From NCBI GenBank assembly GCA_963277665.1, contig OY728165.1, positions 1,152,238,050-1,152,302,049 of the forward strand: a stretch of 64,000 nucleotides of DNA, written 5' to 3'. Positions within the stretch are counted from its first letter, which is position 1. Each line of letters opens with the position of its first letter. Below are positions 60,515 to 64,000 of the stretch, piece by piece. The stretch comes from Viscum album (lineage: Eukaryota; Streptophyta; Magnoliopsida; Santalales; Viscaceae). The notes beneath the pieces are model-generated. The model ran no database searches, was not told the origin of the DNA, and worked only from the letters and a program-made list of their open reading frames with translations. The position numbers were made by a program, and so were the translations under genes.

Positions 60515-61860
60515 ATATAACGGATCATCCATGAACCACTATTTGCGAGCATCATTGTGTTTTTAATGTAAATAAATTGGGCCACTGGACCTGCATATCA
60601 TATTCCCACTCCCATGTTTCCTCCTGAACATTTCCATGTTTCCATATAACATGAACCAAGGGATGAACCATACCCTATAATACATTCTCACTATGATCTA
60701 CAATATGATATGGTTGCTCCTCAAAGAACACATCATCCTCAAGCTCAACATACTCATCATTTACTACATGAGATGTTAATGGGTGTGACTGTTGGAGTTG
60801 TGAAACATATAAAACATCATCCACAACACTATAAAAATGTGAAAGATCCAATTGGTAAGCCACCAGTCTGATCTTCACCACATTTTCAAATGTCCCAACA
60901 TATCGTGGCACCATCATGCCCTGTTTATAAATTCATTGGTTACCCAACCATGGAGACACCCTAGGAAACACACTTTCACCCACCATAAACTCAATAGGTC
61001 TACGATGATGATATGCAGATGACTTCTTCGTACTTTTATATCATTCCACGATGCTTTTGAATAAAACGTACCTTATCTGAATTCTCATTCACTCGACTCG
61101 GCCTTAATATCTCTGACTCTCCATCCTCTATAAAAAAACAATGATCTATATGGTCTCCCATAATGTTCCTCCAATGGGGGAATCTGAGTGGTTTCCTAAA
61201 AATGTTTTTATATGAAAACTCAACAAGAGACAATTTTTTCCACATACCACAAAAATCCCGAACATATTCTATCAACTTGTCTTATAATACCTAAATTGTA
61301 ATTTTAAACAACTCCGTAGTCTTTGTGTGGTATGATGTACTCAAAAAAACATGGGTACCAAGTTACCTCAATTGTCCCTTCCAGAAGTGCGAGGAGACAT
61401 GTGGATCATGATCTAAAACAATGGTAACTTCCACACAATGAAATATTACAAAATCTCGATCCTAAAACTACGCTAACTAGTCGAATGTATAGGTATCCTG
61501 AATCTGCGAGAAATAGTACACATCTGTCAGCCGATATACCACCACCAAAGTGGAAAAATTCATCTGATGCATACTCAGAAGACCCACAATTAAACCCATT
61601 GTGACATCATTACACTTCCACTATGTAATAAGAAACTACTACAATAGCCCAAATGGGCGCCGATGTTCAGACTTCACATACTGACAGGTTAGGCATCTTT
61701 CCACAAAACATTCCACATCCTTCTTCATTCCCCGACAACAAAACAACCTTTGTATGTAGCGGTACATCATAGTCTATCCTGGATGCACTGCCCACTTTGA
61801 TGTGTGGAACTCCTGCATCAAATATTTTTTTACATCTTCATGCACCACCACATGACCATG
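60515..61860 (-). pseudogene. int: C integrase and C-terminal tail, disrupted
   Basis: On the minus strand the zinc-domain end DVECFVERCLTCQYVKSEH lies near 61670-61730. Part of the core and following region is FCGMWKKLSLVEFSYKN (61036-61275; family GSWGKHLPLVEFTYNN). The GPY/F region is PRYVGTFENVVKIRLVAYQL with YVSQLQQ (60675-60917), followed by the tail HVIWKHGNVQEETWEWE (about 60600-60650). The pattern is the same as in A and B. Several stops and frame breaks lie between these blocks, and the first two catalytic acidic residues could not be placed with confidence. Confidence 0.82.
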
Positions 61861-62099
61861 AACATATGCCACACCATCTCTATCGATGTTCTAACCAGAA
61901 GGTGAATCACTACCTTTAAGACTTTTTTTCCTAGACGAACACTCTGAATCTAACAACTGAATCTCTTTAATAGGGCTCAAAAGTGCAGACTCCACTACTA
62001 TAGATTCAAGGGTCATCCTCTTGTGCCCCTCTTGCACTACCAAATTCATATCTGCTAACAATTCCATCAACACCCAATAAAATGGAGAATTGAACTACT

Positions 62100-62594
62100 T
62101 GATTCTGAGTCTTCTAGCTAAGAGAATCAGAGACACAATTCCATTTTTTGATTTGTAATCCATTTAAAAATCAATATACTAAATGTAGTCAACCCACCAT
62201 CACTATTGAAGATTCAAATACCACTGATAAAAGAGGTATTTGAGTGTTTTATGGTTGGTATCACCATAAATGGTTCTCCAATCAAATAATTCCTCCACCA
62301 CATTAAGGCATGAACCATAGAAGCTACCTCCATGTAATGAATAGGATAATTTCATTCATTTGGCCTCAACTGTCTCAACCTATAAGCCAAAACATGATTA
62401 TCCTGCATCAACAATGCCCCATGTCCAACCTCGGACACATAACAGAACAAGGTGTACCTCTTACCCAATTCGTGAATGTTCAGAATTAGTGTTGTGTTCA
62501 ACTGCTTATTCATCTTTAAGAATGCATTATCACAAGCCTCTGACCAATCGATGATAACCCCATTCTTGGTAAGGCCAATGAGCAGCGTATCCAA
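62100..62594 (-). pseudogene. pol: C RNase H, disrupted
   Basis: The stretch 62352-62594 on the minus strand reads LIGLTKNGVIIDWSEACDNAF, LNTTLILNIHELGKRYTLF, CYVSEVGHGALLMQDNHVLAYRLRQL, which matches the Gypsy RNase H start (F.W...C..AF..LK, APVL.LP, YCDAS..G.G.VLMQ). The remainder toward 62100 has stops. The expected Asp of CDAS is replaced (CYVS), so it would be inactive even if read. Confidence 0.85.
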
Positions 62595-63430
62595 ATGAAA
62601 TAAATCTATAATAAACCGTTAGTAATAAGTGGAGAAACAGAAAAATATCTAAATATCAGAGATGTTCTGTGGCTGTTCCCAAGACACCACAACCTACACT
62701 TTTTTTTGGATCCACTAATACACCTGACTCAAATATAATGTTTCCTGAGAAGTGAAACTCATCAATCCAAAAAGGAAATTTTTATAGCTTAGCGTAATGA
62801 TTATGATCTCTTACTTTACTCAAGAAAATTTCATGATGTTAGGCCTGATCATCATCAGTTTTTAGTACACAAAGATGATATCAATGAAATCAACTCCAAA
62901 TAGATATAGATATGGGTGGAATATCTAGCTCATCAAGATCACGATAATAGCTGGTGCATTGGTCAAACCAAATGATATTACCAAGAAATTATAAAACCCA
63001 TACATTCTTATCAATGATGACCAGGGTATTTCAGATGGTCTCACCCTCCAATTATTGTATCCCAATCTCAAATCCATCTTTGAAAACACTGATTCACCTA
63101 TGAGTTGATCAAATTGGATGCTAATTCAAGTAATAAGGCATCGTTTATTCACTGCCATCTATTTCATCTTATTATAATTGACATATACCATCAGTGATCT
63201 ATGAGCCTTTTTATAAAACAACCAAGGAGATACCCTATGTGATTTAAAAGGATGTATAAACCCCTTACTCTACAATGAATCTAACTGAACCTTCAGTTTC
63301 TAGAGAATTTTTTGGTGCCATTTGGTAAGGAGGAATGGAAACTCTCTCTGCTAGAGAAAACAATTAGATCCTAAACTAAACACTCTCCCTAGACGTAACC
63401 CAGATAATTCCTTAGGAAACATCTTCCAAA
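62595..63430 (-). pseudogene. pol: C reverse transcriptase, disrupted
   Basis: The minus strand shows FPKELSGL (connection region, near 63420), SKGFIHPFKSH, VFSKMDLRLGYNNWRV (near 63050-63090), YGFYNFLVISFGLTNAPA (near 62955-63005) and FGVDFIDIIFVY (near 62870-62890), where the catalytic F(I/V)DD has become FIDI. Stops are frequent. Order and spacing are those of Ty3/Gypsy RT. Confidence 0.82.
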
Positions 63431-64000
63431 AATGTTCTACAATAAACAGGAAGATTTTCTATCATTTCTCCCCATCATCTATCATAAGGCATTCCCTTGG
63501 GATGTGATCCCCACCCATTTGATTGTGTAGTGGCCAAATGAATCCCACTAGAGAATCCCACTCACCACGAAGGACATGATTGCTCTCATAGGTAAATGTG
63601 AATGTTACACGACATCACTAACAGATGATATGGGATTGATATAACACCAACAAATCTATTCCGGTGATTTTTTCAAAACAGGACATCTCTCAGAAAAAAC
63701 AGATCCCACAGAAAACAATACCCACTAAACTACATGGAAAATCCTTACACTGCCTGAATACCTTGACTCACACCCATATCAGAGTATAAAGAGACCTTTC
63801 CCATCATGTAGTCTCTTACATTATGTGCAAAACAACTAAAATCTTTGCAGTAATAAATGATTGTGTAAAAACTGTATCGAATAAAGTACATGAAAATGTG
63901 GAGGATTAATGATTTGTACCTACAATAGTATAAAATCCTTCCTTACCCCCCCCCCCTCAGGTGTAGCCTGAACTACAAGGAGACGGCTAGAACCATTACC
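63431..64000 (-). other. C upstream pol region, unresolved
   Basis: By position this should hold the RT connection and protease of C. I could not identify a DTG/DSG protease motif in any minus frame. A run of C residues lies near 63946-63957. The element continues beyond the window. Confidence 0.35.

Larger units (their letters stand above)
18424..64000 (+). mobile_element. O: old LTR element, split by four later insertions
   Basis: The left LTR (18424-22331) and the segment 44770-48153 are homologous along their length in the same order: for example the matching stretches near 18880-19000 and 45200-45320, and near 21340-21400 and 47660-47720. Between them, after removal of L1 and L2, about 2.2 kb of internal DNA remains with a primer-like site at 22332 and a polypurine-like tract just before 44770. 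No gag or pol motif was found, so O also looks non-autonomous. The right LTR is cut at 48153 by element C; its remainder should lie beyond position 64000. The extent given is therefore a minimum span, not continuous O sequence. Confidence 0.7.
48154..64000 (-). mobile_element. C: decayed Gypsy element on the minus strand, partial
   Basis: The 3' end of the element is at 48154 (LTR terminus, minus strand CGGGTACGTTACA). Its 3' LTR is 48154-50216 plus 60384-60503, split by element B. A polypurine tract follows at 60504-60514, then integrase, RNase H and reverse transcriptase in reverse order toward 64000. The 5' LTR lies outside the window. All reading frames are broken. The LTR starts (A)GTAAGATCCC, close to the TGTAAGATCC start of B, so B and C are related families. 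The target is the right LTR of O. Confidence 0.8.

Overview
The window is plant nuclear DNA, probably from repeat-rich heterochromatin. It is strongly AT-rich, has no intact conventional host gene, and is filled almost entirely by nested Ty3/Gypsy-type LTR retrotransposons and their non-autonomous derivatives. The plant assignment rests on tRNA-Met-type primer sites, polypurine tracts, TGTAACACCCC LTR starts and Tekay-like chromovirus proteins. The species cannot be named from the sequence.

Layout, with working names. L3 (1-4985, minus): 4.5-kb LTR plus the start of an internal domain carrying a decayed copy of a captured ORF. A (5415-16892, minus): a complete chromovirus-like element with two 3,406-bp LTRs and a gag-pol broken by two homopolymer frameshifts and many stops. 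O (18424 to beyond the window, plus): the oldest element, 3.9-kb left LTR, about 2.2 kb of non-coding interior, and a right LTR starting near 44770. L1 (23151-34436, plus) and L2 (35545-44518, plus) are two large retrotransposon derivatives (LARD-like, very long LTRs and short interiors), both inserted in the interior of O. C (48154 to beyond the window, minus) is a decayed Gypsy element inserted in the right LTR of O. B (50217-60378, plus) is a complete but decayed Gypsy element inserted in the 3' LTR of C, with a perfect 5-bp target duplication.

A, L1, L2 and L3 share LTR blocks: the TATAAAAG core promoter, a CGTTCATG/CATGAACG inverted repeat, a GAG|GTAAG donor-like site and the LTR end GGGGCCTTATA. 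A, or a relative of it, is therefore the likely source of trans-acting proteins for the L elements.

Most noteworthy: (1) L2 carries a 202-codon ORF that resembles plant F-box/Sel1-like proteins and is shared, in decayed form, by L3; L1 instead keeps a gag stub at the same place. (2) L1 and L2 both carry a tRNA-like SINE head with A and B boxes at the same internal position. (3) The L1 and L3 LTRs hold dense arrays of perfect hairpins, and in L1 these lie inside a candidate 1.84-kb LTR intron with good donor and acceptor sites. All protein assignments are from reading translations by eye; no database search was possible.
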